This document shows positions 15,869-22,304 of a stretch of 27,524 bases of DNA, piece by piece (position 1 is the stretch's first letter; each line of letters begins with the position of its first letter). The translations under genes and the position numbers were made by a program. This stretch comes from a virus. A model generated the notes under the pieces. That model was given only the letters and a program-made list of their open reading frames with translations, searched no databases and was not told where the DNA came from. The stretch lies in IMG/VR virus record IMGVR_UViG_3300006904_000020, positions 1 through 27,524 of that record. One strand, given 5' to 3'.

Positions 15869-17809
15869 TCAATGTCCTGGGACTCGTAAACCGCGTTGTC
15901 TAGCTAGCCTGTGCGCTTCCCAGGCGAAGGAGCCACGCGGTATCGCTTCGCGCGGCGGTGAAAAACGGTGGATGTGTTTCTTGAGAAAGCGAGCAATCAT
16001 CGCGGCGGATACAAAGTCATCTTTCGTCCCCGGCGCGCCGCCCAGTTTGTTGTTCTTTAACACCTGATAAGTCTTCAACTGGTCTATCAACTTGATGCTG
16101 CGGAATAAAATGGTGCGGTTTACTATCTCTTCCGCCAAGTCCGATACGAGCTTCGACTTTCCGTCGGCTGTCACGTTCACGCCGGGGACGGTATCGCGCC
16201 GGGTCTTACCGGTGAACATATCGCGGGGGAAGTACAGTCTCGGATACCGCCATACCTTGTGCAGATAGTCGTTGACTACCGCGCCGCCCCGTTCATTGTG
16301 TTCGACGCCGAGTAATGCGTCATCGTAGAGACGGCCTAGCCAGTTCAGCAATTCTGCGAAGTCGTGCGGCGCAATGACGGCGTTGAATGAAGCCACTTCC
16401 TCAGTCTCGTCGGCAGAAACAGCGAGAACCACAGCTGCGGAGGGGTCGGCGTCCGCTGACATCCCCATAGAAGTATCCGCGCCAATGACGAAAGACGTAT
16501 GCTCACGCTGGAACTCTCCCGGCAAGCGATAAAAGTAGACTTTTCCGTATCCGTCGGCCCGGTGGAATTTGCGGTTGGGGTGTATCTCATCATCGTTTTG
16601 TATCAACTTGCAGCGTATCGGCGTGTAGCCTTCGCGCTGGACGTACGCGCGCATGTCTTCCAGACTTTCGTGGTTGAACAGGTTCTTAGCGCCGGTGGCA
16701 AAGCTGTCAGCAGGCGTCAGCGGATACTCGTGCCGGAATATCTGCAAGTCGCCCATACAATCCGTGTCAATCTTCCTGCGGCGCCAGTGAAGCCGTAGAC
16801 GAATTTCCTTTTCCGTCCATTCGTCCCCACCTTCGCCCACTTCCTCTGGATACCAGATAGGCAACGCTTCACGAATGTGGCGGCTGGCCTCTATCTCGTC
16901 GCCGTAGCGCGAATCTGGGTCGGCGGACAGTTCGCCTAATTTGTCGTAGGTAAGTTTCGGAGTCCGGTATTCGTCGAACGCGCACCACGGAATGAATACT
17001 TTCCGGTAGCCGTTCTTTGTATCCGTCCACCATAGCGTGGCTTCGTTCTCACCCTTCGCCGTGGACTCCATGATGAGTATCGTCCCGGCCTCATTCGCCA
17101 TCACCTGAAGCAAGCCGCCCATCTGGTCTTTTACGTCAATGCCCAGTCCCGGCCAGAGGGCGAATTCCGACAAGTGAACAGCGTGGAAGTTGTAACTTCG
17201 CCCCAGTTCGCCGCTCGCTGCCGTGATGAATACGAGCTTGCTTTCAAGTCCCACATCCGCGCCGCGCCGACGTTCGTGCGTATTGCTGCCGAAGTACATC
17301 AGGTCGCGCCTGTTGGTATGAGTGCCAGGCTTGAGCATCGGATGCAACTGCGTATACATCGAACGGACACGATTGTTGAAGTCGAAAGTATTGGCTTCCT
17401 TGTGGGCGCATATCAGGGCTTCGCGGTTCGGGCGCAGGGAAGTCAGCCACAGGAAGAATGCAAGCCAGAATGTGGAGACGCCTTCTTGTCTCGCTTTCAG
17501 AATGAACCAGCGGACGGGACGCTTTGCCGCTAAGTCTTCCACCAGCCATTCCCACATTCGCCGCTGAATGCGGTTAAGCCGCAAGGGAATGCGCTGGCCT
17601 TTTTTGGTTTTGATAAAGACGTTGATAGCCGCCCAAACAGGGAAGTCCCATTCAGCCAGTTCTGTGAACCGACGGGCTATGTACGCTTCGGGGTCTTTCT
17701 GATATTCAGATACTTCCCGTTCCACCCGCGCCGGGTCTGGCGTGGCAAGCCTGATGGCGTCAGCTACGGCCAGGCCGTCATTCGGTTGTGTCGCTACGCT
17801 CTGCTGCAT
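15869..17809 (-). CDS. Terminase large subunit (646 aa)
   Basis: This ATP-driven packaging motor and nuclease carries, in numbering from the ATG at 17809, a Walker A-like motif KARQEGVST (105-113), a Walker B-like AVHLSE (210-215) and the coupling motif ESTAKGE (248-254). The RNase H-type nuclease has acidic residues Asp445 (in GADTSMG), Glu503 (in GVEHNERG) and Asp597/598 (in TKDDFVSAA). A TTG start 16 codons earlier is possible but has no SD and overlaps the regulator gene more. The portal follows. The Walker A lacks the usual Gly-Lys-Ser/Thr pattern, as in many terminases. Confidence 0.9.
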   Translation of the reverse strand: MQQSVATQPNDGLAVADAIRLATPDPARVEREVSEYQKDPEAYIARRFTELAEWDFPVWAAINVFIKTKKGQRIPLRLNRIQRRMWEWLVEDLAAKRPVRWFILKARQEGVSTFWLAFFLWLTSLRPNREALICAHKEANTFDFNNRVRSMYTQLHPMLKPGTHTNRRDLMYFGSNTHERRRGADVGLESKLVFITAASGELGRSYNFHAVHLSEFALWPGLGIDVKDQMGGLLQVMANEAGTILIMESTAKGENEATLWWTDTKNGYRKVFIPWCAFDEYRTPKLTYDKLGELSADPDSRYGDEIEASRHIREALPIWYPEEVGEGGDEWTEKEIRLRLHWRRRKIDTDCMGDLQIFRHEYPLTPADSFATGAKNLFNHESLEDMRAYVQREGYTPIRCKLIQNDDEIHPNRKFHRADGYGKVYFYRLPGEFQREHTSFVIGADTSMGMSADADPSAAVVLAVSADETEEVASFNAVIAPHDFAELLNWLGRLYDDALLGVEHNERGGAVVNDYLHKVWRYPRLYFPRDMFTGKTRRDTVPGVNVTADGKSKLVSDLAEEIVNRTILFRSIKLIDQLKTYQVLKNNKLGGAPGTKDDFVSAAMIARFLKKHIHRFSPPREAIPRGSFAWEAHRLARQRGLRVPGH

Positions 17810-18170
17810 ACGGTGGAACTTGTTTCCGCTCCATGCTGAAACTGCGAGTATGTTCAATAAATTCGTCGAAGCTGACGAATTTAAACACGTAGGCTATATC
17901 GAACGCTTTAGCCAGCTTCTCTATACTGCGTTTAGTGGGAAACTCGTCTCGCGCTTCCAGACGCGACACTGACGACTGCTTCAGTCCGGCGCGTTCGGCT
18001 AGTTCCTCCTGTGTCCAGCCCCTTGACGCGCGAAGTGCGCGAAGTTGGAACGCGAAATCAAGGTCTAAATTTGTCGCTACGGCAGCATGGCGGTACTCGA
18101 AGTCGTCAAGATATTTACGACGGGTTAGCCACCGCTTCTCGTCCCCACTATTCGCTTGTGTCGTCGCCAT
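17778..18170 (-). CDS. XRE-family helix-turn-helix regulator (130 aa)
   Basis: Residues 40-95 form a clear XRE/Cro-cI helix-turn-helix: LRASRGWTQEELAERAG, then KQSSVSRLEAR, then a scaffold helix. An N-terminal extension is basic. The C-terminus has a short acidic/aromatic part. The chosen ATG has GGAGGAAG just upstream; an earlier in-frame start would add 11 residues. The gene lies between a possible small terminase and the large terminase, overlapping both. It might regulate late genes, or bind DNA for packaging; position makes a small-terminase role conceivable. Confidence 0.75.
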   Translation of the reverse strand: MATTQANSGDEKRWLTRRKYLDDFEYRHAAVATNLDLDFAFQLRALRASRGWTQEELAERAGLKQSSVSRLEARDEFPTKRSIEKLAKAFDIAYVFKFVSFDEFIEHTRSFSMERKQVPPYAAERSDTTE

Positions 18171-18480
18171 CTTCCTCCGCGTCAATAACTGAGGCTTCCG
18201 CAATTTGAGTCAGCCCGCTTAGCGGCCCCGCTTCTACTGCTGGCTGCTTCATTAGTTCGTCAAAGGTGTGATGAACCTTCATTGTCCGTTCTTTCATGCT
18301 GCCGCCAATCTTGAGAATCAGTCCCGCCGCCGTCAGCGCCGTCTTGTCGTCCTCGCCGTTAAGAATGGTTTCCAGCCTGTCCATCAACGCGCCGTGCAGG
18401 GCCAATGCGCGGGCTTTAGTCGTCTCCTGAATAAGCCGCACCATGTCCTTGTCGAGTTGTGGGATTAACGCTTCGCTCAT
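18148..18480 (-). CDS. Helical acidic protein, possible terminase small subunit (110 aa)
   Basis: The protein is mostly helical, with Leu/Ala-rich segments (LIQETTKARALALHGALMDRL, then TALTAAGLILKIGGSMKER split over two helices) and a strongly acidic C-terminus. Its position upstream of the large terminase gene and its size suit a small terminase subunit, but I see no DNA-binding helix-turn-helix, so this is a weak inference. Its ATG overlaps the stop of the preceding Cro-like gene by four bases (ATGA), and it overlaps the XRE gene by 23 bases. Confidence 0.5.
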   Translation of the reverse strand: MSEALIPQLDKDMVRLIQETTKARALALHGALMDRLETILNGEDDKTALTAAGLILKIGGSMKERTMKVHHTFDELMKQPAVEAGPLSGLTQIAEASVIDAEEDGDDTSE

Positions 18481-18755
18481 TCGCCGTCCACGTCAATTTC
18501 AATCATTACCCGCTTGCGCGCGCCGATAGCTTTGAGCATCTTCTTTCCCGGCGTCCGCTTCCCAGCAATCAGTAAGTCAATAAACTGCCCCGTAACTTTC
18601 AGGCGTCGGCCAAGCTCCGCCTTGCTCCCCACGTCGCGCGCAAGCCGCGCTAAATGTTCTTGAAACTGCTCCAAACCGAGCAGGAAAGTCCGTTTTTCTG
18701 CCGTTGGGGGCAACTGCGGGGTTGGAACGCCGGGTTCGCGTGTCGTTTCGCTCAT
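18477..18755 (-). CDS. Cro-like helix-turn-helix protein, paralogue A (92 aa)
   Basis: Residues 43-76 form a Cro/YdaS-type helix-turn-helix (SKAELGRRLKVTGQFIDLLI). The following phrase KRTPGKKMLKAIGARKRV matches, position by position, the end of the second Cro-like protein at 19706-19912. The ATG at 18755 has no SD; a GTG 8 codons earlier is possible. A TTGACT-N17-CAATAT element ends six bases upstream, so the message may be leaderless. It probably represses a promoter in this zone; the operator is not identified. Confidence 0.7.
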   Translation of the reverse strand: MSETTREPGVPTPQLPPTAEKRTFLLGLEQFQEHLARLARDVGSKAELGRRLKVTGQFIDLLIAGKRTPGKKMLKAIGARKRVMIEIDVDGE

Positions 18756-18761
18756 GGCGCC

Positions 18762-18790
18762 ATATTGCATAAACAACACGGATGAGTCAA
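18762..18790 (-). promoter_or_regulatory. Candidate promoter of the first Cro-like gene
   Basis: On the minus strand, TTGACT (18790-18785) and CAATAT (18767-18762) are 17 bases apart. The -10 match is weak (three of six). The expected start of transcription falls on or within a base or two of the ATG at 18755. The -35 box lies in TGACTCA, a short palindrome, and related TGACT words recur at 18814 and 18862. Confidence 0.35.
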
Positions 18791-18921
18791 ATAGATACAG
18801 GAGATGTGTCGGAATGACTTGCGGGATAGGGTAGGGAATTGGTAGGATGGCGGCAGGTTAAGTGACTCTACTGTATTTCGTTTCTTTGAACCTCCATTTG
18901 GATAGGGCTAAGTGCTTCTGT

Positions 18922-18953
18922 GGCCCGGCAGTTTGTTGCTGCCGGGCCTTTTT
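18922..18953 (+). terminator. Rho-independent terminator, plus-strand orientation
   Basis: GGCCCGGCAG and CTGCCGGGCC form a perfect 10-bp stem with loop TTTGTTG, followed on the plus strand by five T. On the minus strand the hairpin is preceded by A and followed by ACAGAAGC, so it is not canonical for the genes here. It implies a plus-strand transcript ending in this gap, or else it acts only as a hairpin. The gap 18756-18993 holds no convincing gene on either strand. Confidence 0.7.
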
Positions 18954-18993
18954 GTTCACCACGCGCCGCGCCGTGGCGACTACGCGGCGGGGG

Positions 18994-19248
18994 TTATTGC
19001 TTCAGCCATTCAGTGACCGACTCAGCCGCATCGTCGGCTTTATCAATGATTGGCCCGAACGCTGCTTCCCATTCTGGGTCGCATATCGCCGCAAGCTCGC
19101 TGTCTAAATGGTCACGGATTTCGCGCAAGGCCAATAGTAGACTGGCTACAATTTGATTCGGCGGTTCTGGCGGTTTGTGCGCAGGCCATTTGCCACGCAG
19201 TCCGGCGGCGTAGCCTCGCTGATATGCTCGCTTTTCTTCGTTGGTCAT
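18994..19248 (-). CDS. Hypothetical protein with RGYAAGLRGKWP motif (84 aa)
   Basis: The N-terminal helix EEKRAYQRGYAAGLRGKWP resembles a motif seen in many small phage proteins of unknown function. A Pro-rich linker and a helical acidic C-terminus (IVASLLLALREIRDHL) follow. The ATG at 19248 has GAGGTGAAAGG upstream and is preferred to a start nine codons earlier. A 6-bp hairpin (19265-19281) sits just before the ribosome site. No function is recognised. Confidence 0.6.
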   Translation of the reverse strand: MTNEEKRAYQRGYAAGLRGKWPAHKPPEPPNQIVASLLLALREIRDHLDSELAAICDPEWEAAFGPIIDKADDAAESVTEWLKQ

Positions 19249-19264
19249 CCTTTCACCTCGTTTA

Positions 19265-19281
19265 CCACTCGACAAGAGTGG
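19265..19281. other. Small hairpin upstream of the 84-aa gene
   Basis: CCACTC and GAGTGG form a 6-bp stem with a 5-base loop, in the gap between the interrupted zinc-ribbon ORF and the next gene. No U-tract follows on the minus strand. It could influence ribosome access, since the SD begins eight bases later. Confidence 0.3.
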
Positions 19282-19307
19282 CGGCTATGCGGCGGCGGGG
19301 AGGGTGG

Positions 19308-19478
19308 TTAATCTGGGCATTCGACCAAGAATTTCTTCCCACAGTCCTCGCATTCATATCAATCACAGCATCCGTTCGAGCAATCTTCGCCAGTGAGTTT
19401 TGCGTTGCGATGCGGACAATTCTCCGTGTCGCTGATTGAGCCTAGATACTCCCCGCTTGGAGATGAGTAAGGTTCCAT
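19308..19478 (-). pseudogene. Zinc-ribbon micro-ORF interrupted by an in-frame TGA (56 codons)
   Basis: From the ATG at 19478 (with ACGGGG eight bases upstream) the frame reads 39 residues to a TGA at 19361-19359. The same frame then continues for 16 more codons to TAA at 19308. The two parts together make one cysteine-rich unit: Cys21-Pro-His, Cys33, Cys37, Cys38 before the TGA, and YECEDCGKKFLVECPD after it. The second part has its own C-x2-C zinc-ribbon style, so the whole looks like a single small zinc protein. It could be a recent nonsense mutation (TGG to TGA), readthrough or recoding, or a sequence error. TGA serves as a normal stop elsewhere here. Confidence 0.55.
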
Positions 19479-19499
19479 ACTTAACCCCGTAAATTTCTC

Positions 19500-19709
19500 C
19501 TAGACGTAGCACGTTAATCCGCGTTTCTGAATCTCCCTCCATACCTCCGGGGCGACTGGTCGCTGCTTAGCCACGGCAATCAGCGCGCGGTCATCTTCAG
19601 ACAGAGAATCAGGCATCGGCTGTGCTGCGAGTGGCGTGGATGTGGCGGTTTTTCGCGTATAGCGAGTCCACCGATTCGGCATTCGGCGGATATTAGGTTT
19701 TGCTGTCAT
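19500..19709 (-). CDS. Small hypothetical protein (69 aa)
   Basis: The N-terminus is basic (KPNIRRMPNRWTRYTRK). A helical C-terminal half follows with SEDDRALIAVAKQRP and PEVWREIQKRG. The ATG overlaps the stop of the Cro-like gene by four bases (ATGA), with GAGGTGAAAC upstream, so the two genes should be translated together. Co-expression suggests a partner or modulator of that regulator, but nothing more can be said. Confidence 0.55.
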   Translation of the reverse strand: MTAKPNIRRMPNRWTRYTRKTATSTPLAAQPMPDSLSEDDRALIAVAKQRPVAPEVWREIQKRGLTCYV

Positions 19710-19912
19710 TGTTTCACCTCGTATGTGACAACCTTACGCAGTCCAAGCGCGTCAAGAACCATCTGGCCTGGCTCGCGTTTACGTCTCAACACGTCGGTTA
19801 TGTATTGTGGTGAGATATTGCTATCCAGCGCGAAAGCCCGCTGCGAGCCGAACTCTTCACATCGCCTTCTCAGCAGGGCAATCACCTCGTTTAGGGTTAG
19901 TTGCTTCTTCAT
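19706..19912 (-). CDS. Cro-like helix-turn-helix protein, paralogue B (68 aa)
   Basis: A short Cro/YdaS-type DNA-binding protein: SQRAFALDSNISPQYITDVL (residues 23-42) is the helix-turn-helix, followed by KREPGQMVLDALGLRKVV, which aligns with the C-terminal part of the protein at 18477-18755. It is probably a repressor. A good promoter (TTGACT-N17-TACAAT) ends eight bases before the ATG and no SD is present, so translation is probably from a leaderless or near-leaderless message. The next gene overlaps by four bases. Confidence 0.75.
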   Translation of the reverse strand: MKKQLTLNEVIALLRRRCEEFGSQRAFALDSNISPQYITDVLRRKREPGQMVLDALGLRKVVTYEVKQ

Positions 19913-19920
19913 GGCAGGGG

Positions 19921-19949
19921 ATTGTATGCCTGTTCTGCCTGAAAGTCAA
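19921..19949 (-). promoter_or_regulatory. Sigma70-like promoter of the second Cro-like gene
   Basis: On the minus strand, TTGACT (19949-19944) and TACAAT (19926-19921) are 17 bases apart, each five of six to consensus. The expected transcription start is at about 19914, within two bases of the ATG at 19912. CAGGCA occurs twice, nine bases apart, inside the spacer and could be an operator repeat. An AT-rich stretch lies upstream (about 19965-20000). Confidence 0.6.
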
Positions 19950-20027
19950 CAAATAAGCGGATACGCGTTGCGTCTGATAATAGTTATTAAGTAATTAGTA
20001 GGGAACTCTGCCATCGAAATAAAGGGT

Positions 20028-20753
20028 TTACAGCGTACACGCGCGACACATGCCGTCGCGTTCTTCCAATATTCCCAACTGCCCGGCATGCTTCGGCCTG
20101 CTGCCGCCTTCAAACTTCTGTCGCATATCTTTCAACGCCGTGGGCCAACTATCTTTCCCCGGCGTCCTGAACGTGTGGCCTACTTCAAGTTCTATCTCTT
20201 CGGCCTGCCTGAATATCTCGGGATAGTCTTTCCACAGGTTCCACCATTCGCCAATGCGCTGAAAGAAACACCATGCGCAATCGGTGCGCGCTGGAATTTT
20301 GACGCCTTTGCATTCCAGATAATTCAACACGTCGGCCAGTTTCCAGCCCCACTCCCGCAGCGGATACCGTTTCTCTACGTCGGCAATGACGCCGTACATT
20401 CCCTCTCGTTCCTCTTCGTCGGCCCGCAGTCCGACGTAGCTAACTGCTGGCGCGATGGCGCACAGATATTGCTCTGCGACTTCAATCTTAAGAATGCGCG
20501 TACACCAGCGGGCGCGAAAGTTTGGAATCATTCGCATATCGGCTATCAACCGCTGCAAGCTCTTGCCGCACGTCAGTACCGTCAGCGGTTTGCCAAACTG
20601 GAGGGCCAACCGCTTCCAATGCTCGAACATTTCCGGCAGTTCGTTCCCCGTTGGCGTTATCAAGTATTCATACTCGCGCGGTTCGACTTCGGCCAGCCGC
20701 AACGCCATTGCCGTTGAGTCTTTTCCGCCTGACAGTGAAATTATGTGTCGCAT
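20028..20753 (-). CDS. PP-loop ATPase of the PAPS-reductase type (241 aa)
   Basis: Right at the N-terminus (MRHIISLSGGKDST) lies the N-type ATP pyrophosphatase loop SGGKDST. RWCTRILK (Cys84) is the usual PAPS-reductase-family phrase. Two further pairs, Cys159-x2-Cys162 and Cys236-x2-Cys239, could hold an iron-sulfur cluster or zinc. The fold activates a substrate by adenylation. In phages such proteins are annotated as PAPS reductase or sulfotransferase; relatives act in DNA phosphorothioation (DndC) and nucleobase modification (QueC). No Dnd or queuosine partners are visible here. A start eight codons earlier is possible; the Met before the loop fits the family better. Confidence 0.75.
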   Translation of the reverse strand: MRHIISLSGGKDSTAMALRLAEVEPREYEYLITPTGNELPEMFEHWKRLALQFGKPLTVLTCGKSLQRLIADMRMIPNFRARWCTRILKIEVAEQYLCAIAPAVSYVGLRADEEEREGMYGVIADVEKRYPLREWGWKLADVLNYLECKGVKIPARTDCAWCFFQRIGEWWNLWKDYPEIFRQAEEIELEVGHTFRTPGKDSWPTALKDMRQKFEGGSRPKHAGQLGILEERDGMCRACTL

Positions 20754-20803
20754 ATGCCGCCCAACAGCCGCCGCCATGCCCAGTCGCGTTTACGTTTGGT
20801 CAT
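20741..20803 (-). CDS. Possible 20-residue peptide before the PP-loop gene
   Basis: MTKRKRDWAWRRLLGGICDT reads from an ATG that overlaps the previous stop by one base (TAATG) and ends inside the first codons of the PP-loop gene. It is basic and Trp-rich. Without it there would be a 49-base gap in otherwise tightly packed genes. The ribosome site is poor, so it may merely carry ribosomes to the next start. Confidence 0.3.
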   Translation of the reverse strand: MTKRKRDWAWRRLLGGICDT

Positions 20804-21036
20804 TATCTTGCCGCCACTAGAAGCCGCCGAGACTGCTCGGTCGCCTCGATTCCTGAGCCATCCATCAACCCCTGGAAGTAGCAGGAGCGGAGCAGTTCTT
20901 GAAGGTTCATATCTCCCACTTTCTTCCACGTCTCAATCACGGCTTCCAGTCGCTCATCAATCACTGCGGCGTTCTCCGGTGGAAATTGCAAGGTTAGCGT
21001 TTCGCGCTTCCTTGTTCGTCTAACGTCTTCTCTCAT
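20803..21036 (-). CDS. Small protein, possibly ribbon-helix-helix (77 aa)
   Basis: A basic start (MREDVRRTRKRE) is followed by a short strand (TLTLQFPPENAAV) and two helices (DERLEAVIETWKKVG, LQELLRSCYFQGLM), the order of a ribbon-helix-helix DNA-binding protein; this is a weak structural reading. The ATG at 21036 makes an ATGA overlap with the previous gene and has GGAGG ten bases upstream; the longer ORF start is rejected. It may regulate early genes. Confidence 0.55.
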   Translation of the reverse strand: MREDVRRTRKRETLTLQFPPENAAVIDERLEAVIETWKKVGDMNLQELLRSCYFQGLMDGSGIEATEQSRRLLVAAR

Positions 21037-21236
21037 CCCCTCAATCCTCCCTCCGTCCCGCGTCGGCGGAATACAATTAACGTCAAGGGCCATACGTTGA
21101 TTTCATAAGCGCCCGGCAGAACAAGAACGCGCGGACGCCGCAAATTCATTTGCCAATCTACGCGACGATAAAGAATGTCGGTGAACCAGCACCAACGCCA
21201 ATGCAAACTGAACCACTTATTAAACATTAGACTCAC
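21033..21236 (-). CDS. Small Trp/Arg-rich protein (67 aa)
   Basis: The sequence is unusually rich in Trp, Arg and Leu (FNKWFSLHWRWCWFTDILYRR). The GTG at 21236 forms a GTGA overlap with the preceding stop; an ATG three codons later is an alternative, with GGGGGAG upstream of both. No family is recognised. The tight ATGA and GTGA junctions on both sides support it as a gene despite odd composition. Confidence 0.45.
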   Translation of the reverse strand: MSLMFNKWFSLHWRWCWFTDILYRRVDWQMNLRRPRVLVLPGAYEINVWPLTLIVFRRRGTEGGLRG

Positions 21237-21511
21237 TTCTCCCCCTTGTACTCATCCACCGCCCGCTTCGCGTCCAGCATCGCAGGCGTCGGCAACACCG
21301 GCGTCGGTTCGGCGGGCTCAACAAGTGCAAAGCCACCCTCCACCGTGCCATGCTGCGTGTGAAAATACTCGAATAGATTGGCGATAATTTGAGTGCTTTG
21401 ATTCAAATCGCCGTCGCGCTGTTCGCGCTCCGTAAGTTCCAATCGTTGTCCTCTACCGCAAGAACAAGTCAAGACATATTCAACTGGCATTTCTTCAGTT
21501 CGTGCGCTCAT
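21233..21511 (-). CDS. Hypothetical protein with CxCG motif (92 aa)
   Basis: The N-terminal part has VLTCSCGRGQRLELTE, a C-x-C that could be half of a metal site, followed by helices and a Pro-rich linker (EPTPVLPTPAM) and a charged tail. AAGGAAAATAA precedes an ATG that overlaps the cupin gene's stop by four bases, so the two should be co-translated. Function unknown. Confidence 0.6.
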   Translation of the reverse strand: MSARTEEMPVEYVLTCSCGRGQRLELTEREQRDGDLNQSTQIIANLFEYFHTQHGTVEGGFALVEPAEPTPVLPTPAMLDAKRAVDEYKGEK

Positions 21512-22089
21512 TTATTTTCCTTGCCAAGATAATAATTTAAATCTTCGCGTGACAACGGGTCCCATCCGTAGCCTTCTTCTTCTGCCGGTTCGGCTGGCGT
21601 GGGCCTTAGCCATTCGTTTAACGCCCAAAGTCTCCCCATAAAGTCCGGCTCTTTTTCCGCGTCCGCATAAACGCCCGTCGCTGCGTCCAGATAGCCCCAC
21701 CTATTGCCCTCGGTCGCCTCGAAGCACTCCATGCGTGTCACGGTTCCTGGCATCACTTCCGTGACGACGTGGAAGACATCTATGGGCATATCGTTCACGT
21801 CGCCCTGGCGATATGTCCGCTGTTCGCGCTTTACCTGGCCATCTTCAAGCCAATAGCGCATCTCGGTATATCCGCCATACAGAATCGTTGACTGAAACGG
21901 CCAGGGATGATTGTGCGGCAATCTGTCATCGTCGGGCAGATGCCACCAATTATATTTCCGCGTGTATTGCGGCGAGCGCACCTCAATCCATTCTGTCTTG
22001 AACGGTTGTCCCTTGCTGTTCGGTATTTGCCGGGGCGGTTCTGAGAATGGCCCGTGTTGTAAGACCATGCCTGATGTGGTTGTTTTCAT
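21508..22089 (-). CDS. Cupin-fold protein (193 aa)
   Basis: Residues 55-110 carry a cupin layout: His59-x-His61 in LPHNHPWPFQS, Glu76 in GGYTEMRYW and His107 in a GDVNDMPIDVFH block, which is the second cupin motif (Gly, Pro, His). These could hold an iron or other metal ion. Cupins include oxygenases, epimerases and sensors; no substrate can be read from the sequence. GAGGTGAAGGA lies before the ATG. The C-terminal part is Trp- and acid-rich. It sits in the accessory block with other uncharacterised small genes. Confidence 0.6.
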   Translation of the reverse strand: MKTTTSGMVLQHGPFSEPPRQIPNSKGQPFKTEWIEVRSPQYTRKYNWWHLPDDDRLPHNHPWPFQSTILYGGYTEMRYWLEDGQVKREQRTYRQGDVNDMPIDVFHVVTEVMPGTVTRMECFEATEGNRWGYLDAATGVYADAEKEPDFMGRLWALNEWLRPTPAEPAEEEGYGWDPLSREDLNYYLGKENK

Positions 22090-22304
22090 TCCTTCACCTC
22101 ACTTTCGGCGGGTGTGGGCTTCAGCGCTATATCCGCAATTACAAACGCTACGTAACTAGCGTTGCAACCCTCGTGCTGGCAGGTAGCGTACTCGGCGCAC
22201 ACCTGCGGAAAGCGTCCGTCCCGTATCTCTTCCAGCGCCACGCGTAGCTTGGCGTTCTCGTTCTTTAAGCGCCAAATCTCAGTGCTCATATCCATCAGTC
22301 TCAT
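22086..22304 (-). CDS. Small coiled-coil protein with Cys pair (72 aa)
   Basis: The N-terminal part is a leucine-zipper-like helix (IWRLKNENAKLRVALEEI). The middle has Cys36, Cys42 and Cys47 with His43. The end is VIADIALKPTPAESE, similar to the ends of the two following coiled-coil proteins. AAAGGAG lies nine bases before the ATG. It overlaps both neighbours by four bases. Function unknown; it may oligomerise with its neighbours. Confidence 0.55.
   Translation of the reverse strand: MRLMDMSTEIWRLKNENAKLRVALEEIRDGRFPQVCAEYATCQHEGCNASYVAFVIADIALKPTPAESEVKE

Noticed and set aside
17810-17857. TTG start giving a 662-aa large terminase
   Set aside because: No ribosome site, and it lengthens the overlap with the regulator gene; the ATG at 17809 is simpler.
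18862-19107. Plus-strand frame running through the terminator-like hairpin
   Set aside because: It crosses the hairpin and the coding sequence of the 84-aa protein, lacks an SD and has no recognisable content.
19308-19478. Alternative genetic code with TGA as sense codon
   Set aside because: TGA ends many genes here at tight ATGA and GTGA junctions (for example 5230-5232, 18477-18479, 23342-23344), so it is a regular stop.
20741-20929. 62-residue form of the small ORF before the PP-loop gene
   Set aside because: It overlaps the 77-aa gene by over 120 bases. Only the last 20 codons lie in the free gap, and even these are uncertain.
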